A stretch of 64,000 nucleotides of DNA. It comes from Neopestalotiopsis rosae. Its lineage: Eukaryota; Ascomycota; Sordariomycetes; Amphisphaeriales; Sporocadaceae. Below the pieces are notes generated by a model. The model did not search any database. It was not told the DNA's origin and saw only the letters and a list, made by a program, of their open reading frames with translations. The stretch covers positions 3,162,001 through 3,226,000 of the forward strand of contig JALGAS010000005.1 in NCBI GenBank assembly GCA_023078685.1, read 5' to 3'. Of the stretch, positions 34,038 through 44,458 are shown one piece after another (the stretch's first letter is position 1; each line of letters starts with the position of its first letter). The position numbers and the translations under genes were made by a program.

Positions 34038-36455
34038 TTATTCCGCAAGTGACCCAAACTCGCTCTCGAAAAAGTCCAGCCCCTCAAACACCGCTCGGCC
34101 GTTGCCCTCGTCAAGCGGCACCGACTGGTCCGGCGCGGCCATGATGCCCTCGAAGAACGACGTGTGCGCCGACAGCCGGCGGGTCTGCAGATACAAGATA
34201 CCGGGCTGCTGTCCCGATCTCCTGGCGGCCGTTCTCGCTGCGCCTCCGGGTGTGGTCGTCGTCGTCGTCGTCGTCTTGGCCTGCAGCAGGAATATGGTGA
34301 AGACAACGGTCCAGAGCGCCATGGCCACGGTAAAGCCGAGCAGTATCACGTTGATGGTCCGGTGGCGTACGAATGATGATGACTTCTTGCCGTCCAAGGC
34401 GGCGGCGTCGTCGTCATCGTTTTCTAACTCGAAGTCTGACTCGGGCTCTGACTCTAGGTCGGACTCGGGCTCCAGGTCTGGGTCCGGCTCAGGGGAAGGA
34501 GGGTTAGGAGGTGCGGGAGGAGTGGCCGGGCGGCGTCTTGGTGAAGGGGTAGGAGAACGCGGCGGGCTTGATGGCGCTTCCGACGATTGCTCAGCCGGGT
34601 CCTCTTCTATCGGCTCTGGTGACTGAACAAGCTTTGATGGGTTTTCGGTAAAGAAATCATCAAACTCATCCGAGTAAACCGGTGTGGTGAAGGGGACCTT
34701 TGAGGACTCTTCTACCTTGAGCTTCTCTTCTACTTTTGGCTCCTCTGAAGCCGCTGGAACAGTCTCCTCTGGAACAGTCTCCTCTGGAACGGTCTCTTTT
34801 GGGGCGATTTTTTTTGAGTCAATGTCCTCTGACTTGGTGTCCTTTGCATCGTCATCCTTTGGGTCCGCCTCCTCTTGATCAGTCACTACCAGTTTACGCT
34901 CTATGGGTGGAGCTTGCTGTTCCTCAACCACAGACTTTGCCCGTTCACTCTCGGAAGAAGAAGAAGAAGAGTTTTCATCATCCAGCAGAGACTCCAGTCC
35001 ACCGGTGAGCCCGTCGTACTCACTCGCCATGTCTCCAGGCGTTTCATGACCACGATTCGAATCCCTCCTCTCTTCTTCTCTCTCCTTCTCTCCATCCAGA
35101 GGGAGCGGCCAGTCCCTGATCCTATACGGTAGCGTCTCCTGCAGCAGGTCGCCCAGAAAGTACAATTCCTTCTTCTTCCACACGAGCTCCAGCGCCCGCA
35201 TGATGACAAAGTTCTGCTGCCGCGAAGACGCCGTCCTCAGGTCCAGCTCGCCGACGCTGAGGTGGCGCAGGCCGAGCAGGTACTCGTGGTTGAGGTCCTT
35301 TGTGTTGAGCACCGACTCGATCAGGCCAAACAGGGAGCCCAGCGCCGACTCTAGGGTCGTGCGGGCATAGTCGGAAGTCCAGGACGAGGTATTGTCGTCG
35401 TCGAGGTGGCCGGGCTGCCACGGCAAGGCGTCGAGCAGCTTCCGCCGCATTCGCAAGACGGTAAAGGCCAGACCCCACATGTCACCTTTGCTCTTGTCCC
35501 AGCCCGAGCCATGGCCGTCCTCGGTGGTAGAAGAAGTTTTGGCAGCACCATCACCAAGGGCAGGCTCGTCGTTCATGGTTAACGCCACCTCGACGTCGGT
35601 CAAGACGATTCTCGTTCGCAGTGGCAGTCGCGCAAGCCCCTGTGTCGGTGCGGTCAGATACTTTGGGGCGTGAGCCTTGACGAATTCGCCGTCGCCGTCC
35701 TCGGCAGGTTTGACTCGGTACGTGACTGGTTTTCCTAGCAGGCTCAAAATGTCCTCTGGGGGAAGATCACCAACATCCACAGCCTGCAGCAAATTGCCGG
35801 GATGGACTCCGCCGTGATGAATACGCTGCGAATGGAGAGCACGCAGACACATGACAACTTGCTGCAAATACTTTTCCTGCTCATGGGCCGGATCACGTTC
35901 GTGATGAGTGATCTTGGGGCCGAGTAGGGGCAGTACCAAGCACAGATGCCGGCCGTTTGGACTGTCCACCCATACTCCATCATCGGGAACCAGGATACTG
36001 TTTGACCTGGCGAGTTCAGGCTGGGTCTCAATGGCCACCTTGGCTTGCTCATAACTTTTCGCAGCCTTATCCGAGCAGCTGGACTTGAAGATCTTGATGG
36101 CCTTCCATTCGGGTGTGAGGAAGTTCACGGCAAGCCATACCGTGGCGTGTCGACCGTGGCCCAGCTTGTGACAGACTTGAAATTGCCCAAGTATTTCGTC
36201 GCCGATATCTACAGGATAAAATCCTCCTAGCCGGTAGTCTTCGATGTTTTCTAGAAAGTCTGCTCCTTTTTGACCCTTGAGTGTCCGATATCGTGGCTTT
36301 GGCAGCGATTCGGCTTTAACGGGGCCGAGGAGACTTTTCAGTGCCGGGCCTCCGTTTGATCCTCCATGGATATTGACAAAAATATCGAGCAAAGATTGTT
36401 CCTCGCCTTGACTTTTGCCATCCCTGGCATCGGTACCTGGACCGACGTTTGCCAT
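34038..36455 (-). CDS. Membrane-anchored pseudokinase (SRPK-like kinase fold)
   Basis: 805 aa from ATG 36455. A kinase-like fold spans about 85-440: the Gly loop is LGHGRHATVW (98-107), the ATP Lys is in WKAIKIF (K121), and the activation region holds TDVEVAL. The HRD-equivalent motif reads HHGGVHPGN at 213-221, so the catalytic Asp is Gly, and DFG is DVE (287-289). Asn221 and the first Asp of the DFG remain. The overall pattern resembles fungal SRPK-like kinases but should be catalytically dead or severely impaired. Then follow a long acidic, Ser/Pro/Glu-rich linker with ETVPEETVP repeats, one TM segment at about 702-726 (VILLGFTVAMALWTVVFTIF) and a tail starting with a run of eight Thr. The frame is open upstream to a TTG at 36494; an upstream exon cannot be excluded. 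Probably a signalling scaffold in a membrane, by inference. Confidence 0.8.
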   Translation of the reverse strand: MANVGPGTDARDGKSQGEEQSLLDIFVNIHGGSNGGPALKSLLGPVKAESLPKPRYRTLKGQKGADFLENIEDYRLGGFYPVDIGDEILGQFQVCHKLGHGRHATVWLAVNFLTPEWKAIKIFKSSCSDKAAKSYEQAKVAIETQPELARSNSILVPDDGVWVDSPNGRHLCLVLPLLGPKITHHERDPAHEQEKYLQQVVMCLRALHSQRIHHGGVHPGNLLQAVDVGDLPPEDILSLLGKPVTYRVKPAEDGDGEFVKAHAPKYLTAPTQGLARLPLRTRIVLTDVEVALTMNDEPALGDGAAKTSSTTEDGHGSGWDKSKGDMWGLAFTVLRMRRKLLDALPWQPGHLDDDNTSSWTSDYARTTLESALGSLFGLIESVLNTKDLNHEYLLGLRHLSVGELDLRTASSRQQNFVIMRALELVWKKKELYFLGDLLQETLPYRIRDWPLPLDGEKEREEERRDSNRGHETPGDMASEYDGLTGGLESLLDDENSSSSSSESERAKSVVEEQQAPPIERKLVVTDQEEADPKDDDAKDTKSEDIDSKKIAPKETVPEETVPEETVPAASEEPKVEEKLKVEESSKVPFTTPVYSDEFDDFFTENPSKLVQSPEPIEEDPAEQSSEAPSSPPRSPTPSPRRRPATPPAPPNPPSPEPDPDLEPESDLESEPESDFELENDDDDAAALDGKKSSSFVRHRTINVILLGFTVAMALWTVVFTIFLLQAKTTTTTTTTPGGAARTAARRSGQQPGILYLQTRRLSAHTSFFEGIMAAPDQSVPLDEGNGRAVFEGLDFFESEFGSLAE
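34255..34276. repeat. GTC trinucleotide run coding a Thr tract
   Basis: Seven or so GTC units on the plus strand encode eight consecutive Thr just after the TM segment of the pseudokinase; likely length-variable. Confidence 0.9.
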
Positions 36456-37001
36456 CGTACAAGTGACTTGGTCAATAGTATACTTTCGAGGCAAGATGTT
36501 AGCGAACTAAGCAGTCGAGAAATCCTTGTACGAATCCTTCCAGAAAAAGAACCAGCGCCGTATAGACTTTGGGTTTTGCCTTCGTCAGAGACATGCTAGT
36601 TGAAAGGTGGGTGCGCCTATTGTCAAAACGGTACTTGCTGCTTTCAATGGAATGTGGCGCAACGTTTCCGGCACGTCAAAGTCACCACACACCAACCAGA
36701 CGGCGAAAAGATACCTAGACAAGTGAACAAAGATGATCGAAATTGTAAATGAGTTGATCACCGAAACGAACAATGCAAATTGATACAAAACGACACCGAG
36801 GGTCTTGAGCGTATCCTTGGCTAAGAACAACCAGTGATTGATACGCGTATGAATTGACTCCCTATGACAATTGAATCTGACGTATGTCCTGCTAAGAACG
36901 TTGCACTTGTATGGCAGCTCTGAGATTATGAATTCTTTATTTTCATATCTCTTGTATTCAGATTGGACTTGCTACTGGGAAGTTTTTGCTTGTTTCTTTC
37001 C
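36456..37001. other. Intergenic, 0.5 kb
   Basis: Between the start of the pseudokinase gene and the 3' end of sfm1. No gene is seen; a missed 5' exon of the pseudokinase would be here. Confidence 0.5.
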
Positions 37002-37841
37002 TCAGAACAGGTCGTCGATGCTCTTGTCGGCGTCCTTCTTGATGAGGTCCACCATACCCTGATAGGATGTATCAGTGCCTCGTCTTCAGCTGTCTTCTTT
37101 TTGGGTTTGGATACTCACCTCGGGCATGATTGGCTTGCCATCCTTGTCCTTTACGTATCGGAACGGCATTTGAGTGCTTTCATGTTCGCTGAACTTCAGG
37201 TCGGGGTGATCGGTGTAAGGGATATTACCAAGGGTGTCTTTTAAACTGTCAGTATTTGGGAGTCTTGCATTTACAACCCGTGATCATCCGTCAATACTCA
37301 CACTGCTCCTCAATGACCATGCGCGTCACTCGGACAGCCGTGTCCGTAGTCATCTGAACAGGGCCGAGTCTGCGGCCGGTAAAGCCCTTCTTGCGGAGCT
37401 CAGAAGTACGGTCTTCGCAAATAAATATTGTCAGTCTCGTATACATGAGTCTAAAATCGATCCAGCTCTCTGGAACGGGTCCCAAAATTGGGAAAACTCA
37501 CCACGGGGCGGGTCATCTCCCAAGATTCCTCCAAACAGGAAAACGTCAAACTCGCCCTTGTCGTCCGGGTTCAGGTCCTTGTCGGCGGCCGGGTCCAGCA
37601 GGCAGACGCGCTCCTTGCCGTTGCCCTCGGGGTACATTTCCTCGACGCCGCGGCGCTCGGCCTTGAAGGCGGGCTCCTGGGCCAGCTTCTCGGGCACCTT
37701 GAAGCCGTCGGGCAGGGACGAGAGCACAAAGGTCGCCTTGGCCTCGCCCGACTCGCGCGCAATGGCGATGTACTCGAGCTCCGACCACGGGCCCAGCTCC
37801 GGGTCCAGGTGCTCTACGATGTAAGTGTGGTGAATCGGCAT
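37002..37841 (-). CDS. SFM1: Ribosomal protein Rps3 arginine methyltransferase Sfm1 (SPOUT)
   Basis: A SPOUT-fold methyltransferase that in yeast methylates Rps3 on one arginine. Four exons on the minus strand, 37841-37502, 37412-37302, 37237-37119 and 37058-37002, give 208 aa (yeast Sfm1 is 213). Motifs: YIVEHLDPELGPWSELEYI at the N-terminus, VCLLDPAADKDLNPDD, VFLFGGILGDDPPR, then GRRLGPVQMTTDTAVRVTRM from exon 2, MPFRYVKDKDGKPIMPE from exon 3 and GMVDLIKKDADKSIDDLF from exon 4. The trefoil-knot elements (GGILGD and TTDTA) are intact. In intron 3 the acceptor is AAG at 37240-37238; the nearer CAG upstream sits in the branch sequence TACTGAC and would put a stop in frame at once. Confidence 0.95.
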
Positions 37842-38630
37842 TTTTCCTTTCTTTGATTGACGCAGTACTGCTTGATGATCAGGCCGGGAAACGAGAAAAC
37901 TTCTGGATGAGTATTACCTTGAGGTGACTGTTTAAGTGAGCCTATATCTAGACTACTTGAAAAATTGATCTTGATACTGCTTTGGGAAGGAAGGTAGGGT
38001 TCCAAGCCAAAGTGACGTATTTGGTGCAGGTCTGGCTAGCTTCTTGTCAGTTACGATTGAGCTGCTGAATGAGATCAACTGAAATCCAAGTAAAGGTCAC
38101 TCACTTGGCAGTCGTGAAGAATTCTTACCTGTTTTCTATGACCTTTTTGACTGTTTACAAGTTGTGCCGCAGGTGAGGAGTTTCCTTGCATGGATTTTTT
38201 GAGATCGACGCGGAATTTTAGTGTACTTCGTGGATCTAGACCTGCCGCCTTGAAGCTTCATACATCTATTCATCCATTCATGCCAATCCTTTGCTCGGAA
38301 CAGCACATCATTATTGCAATCTTTTCTTGGGCAAAAGTCTTTGCTCGGATAGAAATATGATCATGAATGTAAGAGATTTTGTTCAAGGTAAAGGTTTATT
38401 ATATCTGGTGAATCTAATACCCCTCTGCCTTGGGGGTGTGCCCATCCATCCAGCGTCTTCGCGCCGACACAGGTACTGTCAGGCGCGCAAGCATCGTGCA
38501 AACTTCTACCTGGGTACATTACCATTTAAACGCCGTACGCCTATTGCCAATCCGTATTGTAATGTTGATACATAAAGAATCATTCGAAAAATGAGTGAGA
38601 ACATTCTGCAGTAGCCATAAACGCCTGCTA
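37842..38630. other. Intergenic, 0.8 kb
   Basis: The 5' flank of sfm1 and the 3' flank of iec3. No gene is seen. Confidence 0.6.
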
Positions 38631-39608
38631 CTATGCACCGGACTTGCGTGCTCGTCTCTTAGTTGGGCGGCTTGCGCCACCCTTGGGCCGGTAGCCACCA
38701 TCGTCGTCACGCTTCCTCTTGCCTCTAACGCTGCCGAATGGTGTATCATAATGTGCGGCCTCCTCCTCTTCCTCGGCCTCCTTGCGGTGGGCGGCGCTCT
38801 GTCTCTTATTGCCGCGCGCAGCACCGCTCTTGCGCTTACCGCCTCCGTCCTCGTCATGGTGCTTCTCGCGGTCCTTTTCCTTCTCCAGATCCTGGAGGAA
38901 GGTCTTGGGAGCGTGTCTGCGAAGCCAGTTGTACACGCTTGTCGGGTTCCTGAGCGCAAAGTTGGTAGCTGACTTTCTCAGGTCAGTGACCGGCGGGGGA
39001 ACTGCAGGCTTGGCCTTGAGTCCCAGGCGCGAGTCAATCTCGGCAATGTAGTTGTCAACGTCAGCCGCAGTCAAGAACGCGGTTGGGTAGACGTCGGGGT
39101 CGTCAGGTTGCAGCTCCTCAGTGACCTTGGGGAAGGCATCCACGACCTCGGAGAAGCATTGGTGAGGTACCTCGTCGACGAGACGTCTCAGCGACTTTGT
39201 CGGCCTTTGGGAGGGTTCTTGCTCTTCGTCTGTGTAGTTGTCACCATCAGGGTCGAGGTTGATCTTTCGCTCCGGCGGGATCTGAGGAGACTCGTTGATG
39301 TCTAGTAGCACATCCATCAAGCGGCTGCATCGCATGTTAGCACCTTCAAGAAATCATCATCGAAAGCTGGTTATGGCACGGGGGATGACATACTCATTCT
39401 CAATGGCCAAGCGCTTCATTGTGCGAATAGCCTTTTGCTCCTTCCTGTGCAATTCTTCACTCTCCTGGACGTTCTGGTCGAACTTGAGGCGCAACTTCCG
39501 GTACTTCTTCTTGTATGACCGGTATGACGGCTTCGACTCGCCAGCGTGCGCTCCATCGTGGCCGCGCTCGCGATGAGCCAAATCTGTCTTGTTGTGTCGG
39601 TCGTCCAT
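38631..39608 (-). CDS. iec3: INO80 chromatin-remodelling complex subunit Iec3-like
   Basis: Two exons, 39608-39394 and 39324-38631, give 302 aa. The N-terminal Iec3 signature is visible: SYKKKYRKLRLKFDQNVQ followed by EQKAIRTMKRLAIEN, joined over the intron to DRLMDVLLDINESPQIP. The central part has PDVYPTAFLTAADVDNYIAEID, and the C-terminal half is Lys/Arg/Glu-rich (RGKRKRDDDGG, KRRARKSG), with nuclear-targeting character. Iec3 is a fungal-type subunit of the nuclear INO80 remodeller. ATG 39608 is chosen because it stands in a strong context (GCCGCCATGG); the open frame reaches a GTG at 39644 without another ATG. The intron has GTATGT and a GCTAAC branch sequence. Confidence 0.88.
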
Positions 39609-41465
39609 GGCGGCGAGGCAGATGGCGCCGACTCGATCGCGCACCTGACGGCAGTGGTAGTGGACAACGCGAGGCTACTGGGAAACAATTGAGACGACGG
39701 GAGTGAATGTAAAGTGTGGTGGCGTTTAGCAGAGCGTCGCCGCCGATGAAGCGAGAAAAGAATGATGATGATGATGGGGGATTAAATGCTTGCTGGCCGC
39801 CGAAGCTGGCAAGAGGCGTTGGCAGTTTGAGCACTGATTCCGCGTTTGAAAACTGAGGCCATTCATTTCTGGCCAGCCTGACTAACCTAAACCTCTGGCG
39901 GCTGCTCAGTGCTTGCTGCATCATCTGGGGCGTCCCGTTCCTGGCACCACCCTTCTGGGCTGAGCTGAGTTGGATCGGGTAGGTAGGGGGGTTTCCCCAA
40001 ATTAAGGTGCTAAGCACACGCCGAGGTCCGATGCGTGTCGTCCGTTGTTGTAGGCTGACTGCTAGATTGACACCCATAATACAAACCCTGCACCTTATTT
40101 CAGCACATGTAAGCTCATCCCTAAGTTCTCTTCCAATTGTTTACAAACGACATGTTACTATCAGACCTGGATTCAAATCTGCAATTCATTTGATCATGAT
40201 CAAAGTCGAGATATTCCAGATTTAGTCGGTATATATGGATAGCCAAGTTTTTTAGCGACCAGATGCACCGAGCATCAAGAATGCTATGCTTTTATGCAAT
40301 AAGACGTGAAAGACGGAAATTGAAGTCGACCAGAACTTCTGAGAGCACTCAATCCACCAGATTCTTCGTAAAACGCATGTATAGATTTCATTGTGTCTAG
40401 CCAAGGTGGGGACAAATATGACCTTGTCGTCTATGTGTTTGTCTGTTATCTTATGGGTAACAAACAGAGAAATGTTGCACCTTCCATCAGCGCAGCGGAG
40501 CATTAAGTCCCATACAGAGCATATCTGTTTGATATTTAATCATAATTAGTAGAGTTCGAGTGGTCTTGAGATGTGTGATGAATGTCGATGTGATAGACAC
40601 ACACGGTATTGCTGGCACTGGTTCATAAATTAATACTCTCCTCCTTATAATTACATTCTGCATGAAAGACACAAGAGGAGTACGGATGCTTGACATGTAT
40701 ATAAGTTATACCTTTCCCAGGATATTGTGACTCGATTATATATCACGAGCGGACAATGTTAGGCGATAGATTGGCCGAGGTTGCAAAATGGGACTGCAAA
40801 GACAGGTTGTTGCCCATACTCACATATATTAAACTTTCCCTCTCTATATGATACATGCATATGCTATGTTTTATGGCAAGTATGGCGGTTTTGCTTTTGG
40901 TATTGCTGCATTTGAATGAAATGGAAGTGTCGGTAAAATTATCATGGAATAAAGATAGAGTTGTGAATTCCATCATTAGCAAATGGAGATCAATTATTGG
41001 ACACTCCTATGCCCCATAACCTTAGCGATCGAGCTACTAGTCAGTATAGAAGTTTGGCGATAGAGTATCAGCAAGAAAGTATTGCAAAACTCTTGCTGTC
41101 TTATTCAAAGCAGACACATTGAAGTTGTTTGCAGATTGAATGATTTTCTGAATTACTCAGTAGTAGCAAAGTAACACGCAGATATTTAAAGAACATTTTG
41201 ATCTGTCCTCAAAACACCGTTTCTGGGCTGGAGGCAACTTCTTCGGTCAGAGCCCCAATTCTAGATTTCCAGGGACCAATCAACCCCACTACAATTGAGA
41301 TCGATAGTGAAACTTCCTGCACCTACCCACCTTGAAAACCAAGACGATCTCTTCATTCAACTACATACTCAATTCGAAGCAGAGGATTTTTCAGATCGGC
41401 TGTCAAGTTCTCGGGAATCGTATCTGATTCCACTCTCTTTCTCAAAATAAACATCACATAGTTGT
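39609..41465. other. Divergent intergenic, 1.9 kb, AT-rich
   Basis: The promoter region between iec3 (minus) and MYG1 (plus). From about 40,080 to 41,340 it is distinctly AT-rich and the ORFs in it have no coding character; old decayed sequence is possible. No RNA gene is seen. Confidence 0.55.
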
Positions 41466-42542
41466 ATGCTCCGCATCCTCACCAAGATGGCCGAAAGCGC
41501 ATCCAAACGCCTCAAGACGGACGGCGGCGTCACCATTGGCACGCACAACGGCCACTTCCACGCCGACGAGGCCCTGGCCGTGTACATGCTGCGGCTCCTG
41601 CCCGCCTACGCCGGCGCCTCGCTGGTGCGGACGCGCGACCCGGCCCTGCTCAAGGAGTGCCACACCGTCGTCGACGTCGGCGGCGAGTACGACGCCGCCG
41701 TCCACCGCTACGACCACCACCAGCGCACCTTCGCCACGACTTTCCCGGGTCGCCCTACCAAGCTCTCGAGCGCCGGCCTCGTCTACCTCCACTTTGGCCG
41801 CGCCATCGTCGCCCAGCAGCTCGCCAAGCCCGAGGACAGCGAGGAGGTCGGCCTGCTGTGGAACAAGATCTACCAGTCCTTCATCGAGGCCCTCGACGCC
41901 CACGACAATGGCATCTCGGCGTACGACCCAAAGGCCATCGAGGCCGCCGGCATCGACAAGCGCTTCAGCGAGGGCGCCTTTACCCTGGGCGCCGTGGTAG
42001 GGCGCCTGAACCCGAACTGGAACGACCCCGTCCCCAGCGACCCCGCCGAGGCCCAGGCCGCCGAGGACGCCCGCTTCGCCGCGGCCAGCCAGCGCATCGG
42101 CGAGGAGTTCTCGCGCGACCTCGAGTACTACGCCAAGGCCTGGCTGCCCGCGCGCGAGATCGTCCGCGCCGCCTACGAGAAGCGCCTCGAGCACGACCCC
42201 GAGGGCCGCATCATGGTGCTCGAGGGCCAGAGCGTGCCGTGGAAGGACCACCTGTACTCGCTCGAGGAGGCCGACGGCACCGGAAAGAAGGTGCAGTACG
42301 TGCTCTACGCTGAGAAGCCCGTCCCCGACGCAAAGTGGAGGATACAGTGCGTGCCCGTCACCAAGGACTCGTTCGTGAGCCGCAAGCCGCTGCCCGAGCC
42401 CTGGAGAGGCGCCAGAGACGAGGCCTTGGACGAGATCACTGGCTTCCCTGGTGGTGTGTTTGTGCATGCCGCAGGTTTCATTGGTGGCCACAAGAACTTT
42501 GAGGGCGCCAAGGCCATGGCTGTCAAGGCTTTGACTATGTAG
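41466..42542 (+). CDS. MYG1: MYG1-family DHH-type exonuclease/phosphoesterase
   Basis: A single exon of 358 aa, strongly GC-biased in third positions. The N-terminal DHH-like signature is GTHNGHFHADEALA, with DVGGEYD and the HRYDHHQRTF motif (the DHH metal site), then SSAGLVYLHFG. The C-terminal half has DLEYYAKAWLPAREIV, GRIMVLEGQSVPWKDHL and GFIGGHKNFEGA, as in MYG1. The animal member is a 3'-5' RNA exonuclease of nucleus and mitochondria. Two starts are close: Met1 (41466; MLRILTK) and Met8 (41487; MAESASKRLK), of which the latter resembles most fungal records I recall. The short leader has no acidic residue. The long antisense ORF over this gene is a composition effect. Confidence 0.95.
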   Translation: MLRILTKMAESASKRLKTDGGVTIGTHNGHFHADEALAVYMLRLLPAYAGASLVRTRDPALLKECHTVVDVGGEYDAAVHRYDHHQRTFATTFPGRPTKLSSAGLVYLHFGRAIVAQQLAKPEDSEEVGLLWNKIYQSFIEALDAHDNGISAYDPKAIEAAGIDKRFSEGAFTLGAVVGRLNPNWNDPVPSDPAEAQAAEDARFAAASQRIGEEFSRDLEYYAKAWLPAREIVRAAYEKRLEHDPEGRIMVLEGQSVPWKDHLYSLEEADGTGKKVQYVLYAEKPVPDAKWRIQCVPVTKDSFVSRKPLPEPWRGARDEALDEITGFPGGVFVHAAGFIGGHKNFEGAKAMAVKALTM

Positions 42543-43562
42543 ATCATGATGAGAAACACACAAAAAGGGGATTATGAACACAAAAATGGCAATTTCGGTC
42601 ACAGGAAAGACTGAGTTTCAACGAAGCACATGGCAAAATATGTGGCATAGACAAAACGGAATTATAAAGAAAACTTCACCAAAATGGTAGAACAAAAAAT
42701 ATAACGAAAATGAATCCAATACAAGTCCATTCAGCGTGATTGGTTGCCAAATCCAAGTAGCTTACAGAATAAATCCTCATGACCGTGTGTGTGTTTGTCT
42801 CAATTAGATAAATAGGCAAACATAGGCACAAATTCATACAGGTAAATACTGGGCTTGGATGAATGTATGGAATAGGCTTCTCTAGATCGGCTGCCATCTT
42901 GCTGATGTGAGTTTGACTTACATATTACGTGAAACGAAGGAACGCATGCAACTTATTCAATGACGATATGTGGGCATGTGAATCTCTTTATCTAATATTT
43001 GGTGCCAGCTATCAGACAAGAACATATACGGACCAAAGCACGATACATGAACCCCATCTCGGAATCGGGTCAAAGCACAAGCAACCTAGGGAATGTGTCC
43101 TTGCCAGCAATCGTCATCGACAGGAATAAGTGTTGCTGAATTCGACGAGGCCAGCAATGGCCACTGCGGTAGAAGACACCTTAGAACGCCGTGAAACTGG
43201 GTTACCCTCCAGAGTCATCATCATAACTTTGGCACCACAGCCTGCAAAAACAACAGAACCAGCTTGGCCAATCAGGCCTTTTTGCCGTTCACCTGCGGCA
43301 TCAACTGATCAAACGTCATCCCCAGAAGCGAGTGTCTCGGGCTGGGAAGCGACAAGGAGACGGAGTCCTGTACACCAGGTGTTCAAGTCCCCTTGCATGC
43401 TCACCTCGGAAGCCCTCTCGTACTTGCAATGATCACTCCGGTTTGCCTCGACTTTTCGTACCGCTGTCCAGCCAGCCCCGCCATTGCCCGCAAAAGCTCT
43501 CCTCTTTGTCTCAAAGCCATTCGTACAGGTAATAATGACAATATGTGCACAGCACGGCTATC
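42543..43562. other. Convergent 3' flanks, 1 kb
   Basis: Between MYG1 (plus) and the endosulfine gene (minus). No gene is seen. Confidence 0.6.
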
Positions 43563-44260
43563 CTATCTCCTGATGGGGATGCCTTGGTCCTCCTGGGTCT
43601 TGGCCTCGTCGCTTGTCTTCTCCTCGGCGTCATCGGCGCTGGTCTCGCGGTTCAGGAAGCTGCTCTCCTTGACAGGGCTGGCAGCCTGACCGCCGCTTGC
43701 ACCGCTCATGCTGCTGTGGTGCGGCAGGAGGGGAATGCCGCTGTTGCTGTTGGCGCCATTGGGCGAGGAGAGGTGGGGGATGTTCTCGGGCACGGGGTGC
43801 TGGCTGCCGACGGAGCCAGTGTCGACGCTGTCGCCCTTGCCGGCCTTGGACATGGCATAATCACCGCTGTCAAAGTACTTGCGGTCCTTCAAGTGCTTGG
43901 CGAAGTGGTCGGACTTGCTGGGCAGCTTGCCGTAGAGGCGAAAGAGTCGCTGCTCATCGGGCGACAAGGACTGTGTGGCATTGCGGGTCAGTAAGCAGCC
44001 CAATGGACACAAGGTATAGTGTTTGTGAGGAAAAAAAAAACGCCCAATGCCAAAGAGTTCACCGGGCGGCTGATTGTGCTGATTGGAAAGTTTCTTCAGG
44101 ACATGCAAAGAGACAGTAGTTCGAGCAACAATTGCTCATTGTCTCTCGTACTCGTCGTTTGCGTGCTGGTGTTGGGTGCTGGGTGCAAAGAATGCAAGGG
44201 AGCCACAGCGCGACTATTTCTTACCTTGATATCGATCTTGTTCTTCTGAAGAGGGTTCAT
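43563..44260 (-). CDS. IGO1: Endosulfine (Igo1/ENSA/ARPP19-like)
   Basis: Two exons, 44260-44225 and 43970-43563, give 147 aa. The ENSA core is KNKIDIK/SLSPDEQRLFRLYGKLP and KYFDSGDYAMSKAG; the intron lies exactly between IDIK and SLSP. Ser47 in FDSGDY is the site phosphorylated by Greatwall/Rim15, after which the protein inhibits PP2A-B55. In yeast this links nutrient signals to quiescence and mRNA protection. The C-terminal 75 residues are Ser/Pro-rich and disordered. The start exon is only 36 nt and is not found as an ORF; the intron is 254 nt. Upstream the flank is G-rich with a TAGG array. Confidence 0.95.
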
Positions 44261-44423
44261 CTTGACTGAGGTCTAACGCGCGCAGCGGACAGATGCTTGG
44301 GAAAATGGATCGAAACTTTCTATCGTCGTCTGTGTAGAAAAGAAAGAAAGCCTCTCGAGGGCCGCGGTGGGTGGTGTGTTTGTCAGGCGATCCGCAAGTT
44401 TACGGCAGTATTAGCAACAGACG

Positions 44424-44458
44424 GTAGACGGTAGGTAGGTAGGTTGGCAGGTAGGTAG
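44424..44458. repeat. TAGG/GTAG microsatellite
   Basis: An imperfect run of GTAG units interrupted by TTGGCA, in the endosulfine 5' flank. Confidence 0.85.

Noticed and set aside
36456..36494. 13-residue extension of the pseudokinase
   Set aside because: Begins at TTG; ATG 36455 is the first Met of the frame.
41454..42602. 382-aa ORF antisense to MYG1
   Set aside because: Shadow of a GC-rich gene with strong third-position bias; low-complexity Leu/Val/Gly-rich, no domain, and its stop-free length follows from the codon use of MYG1.
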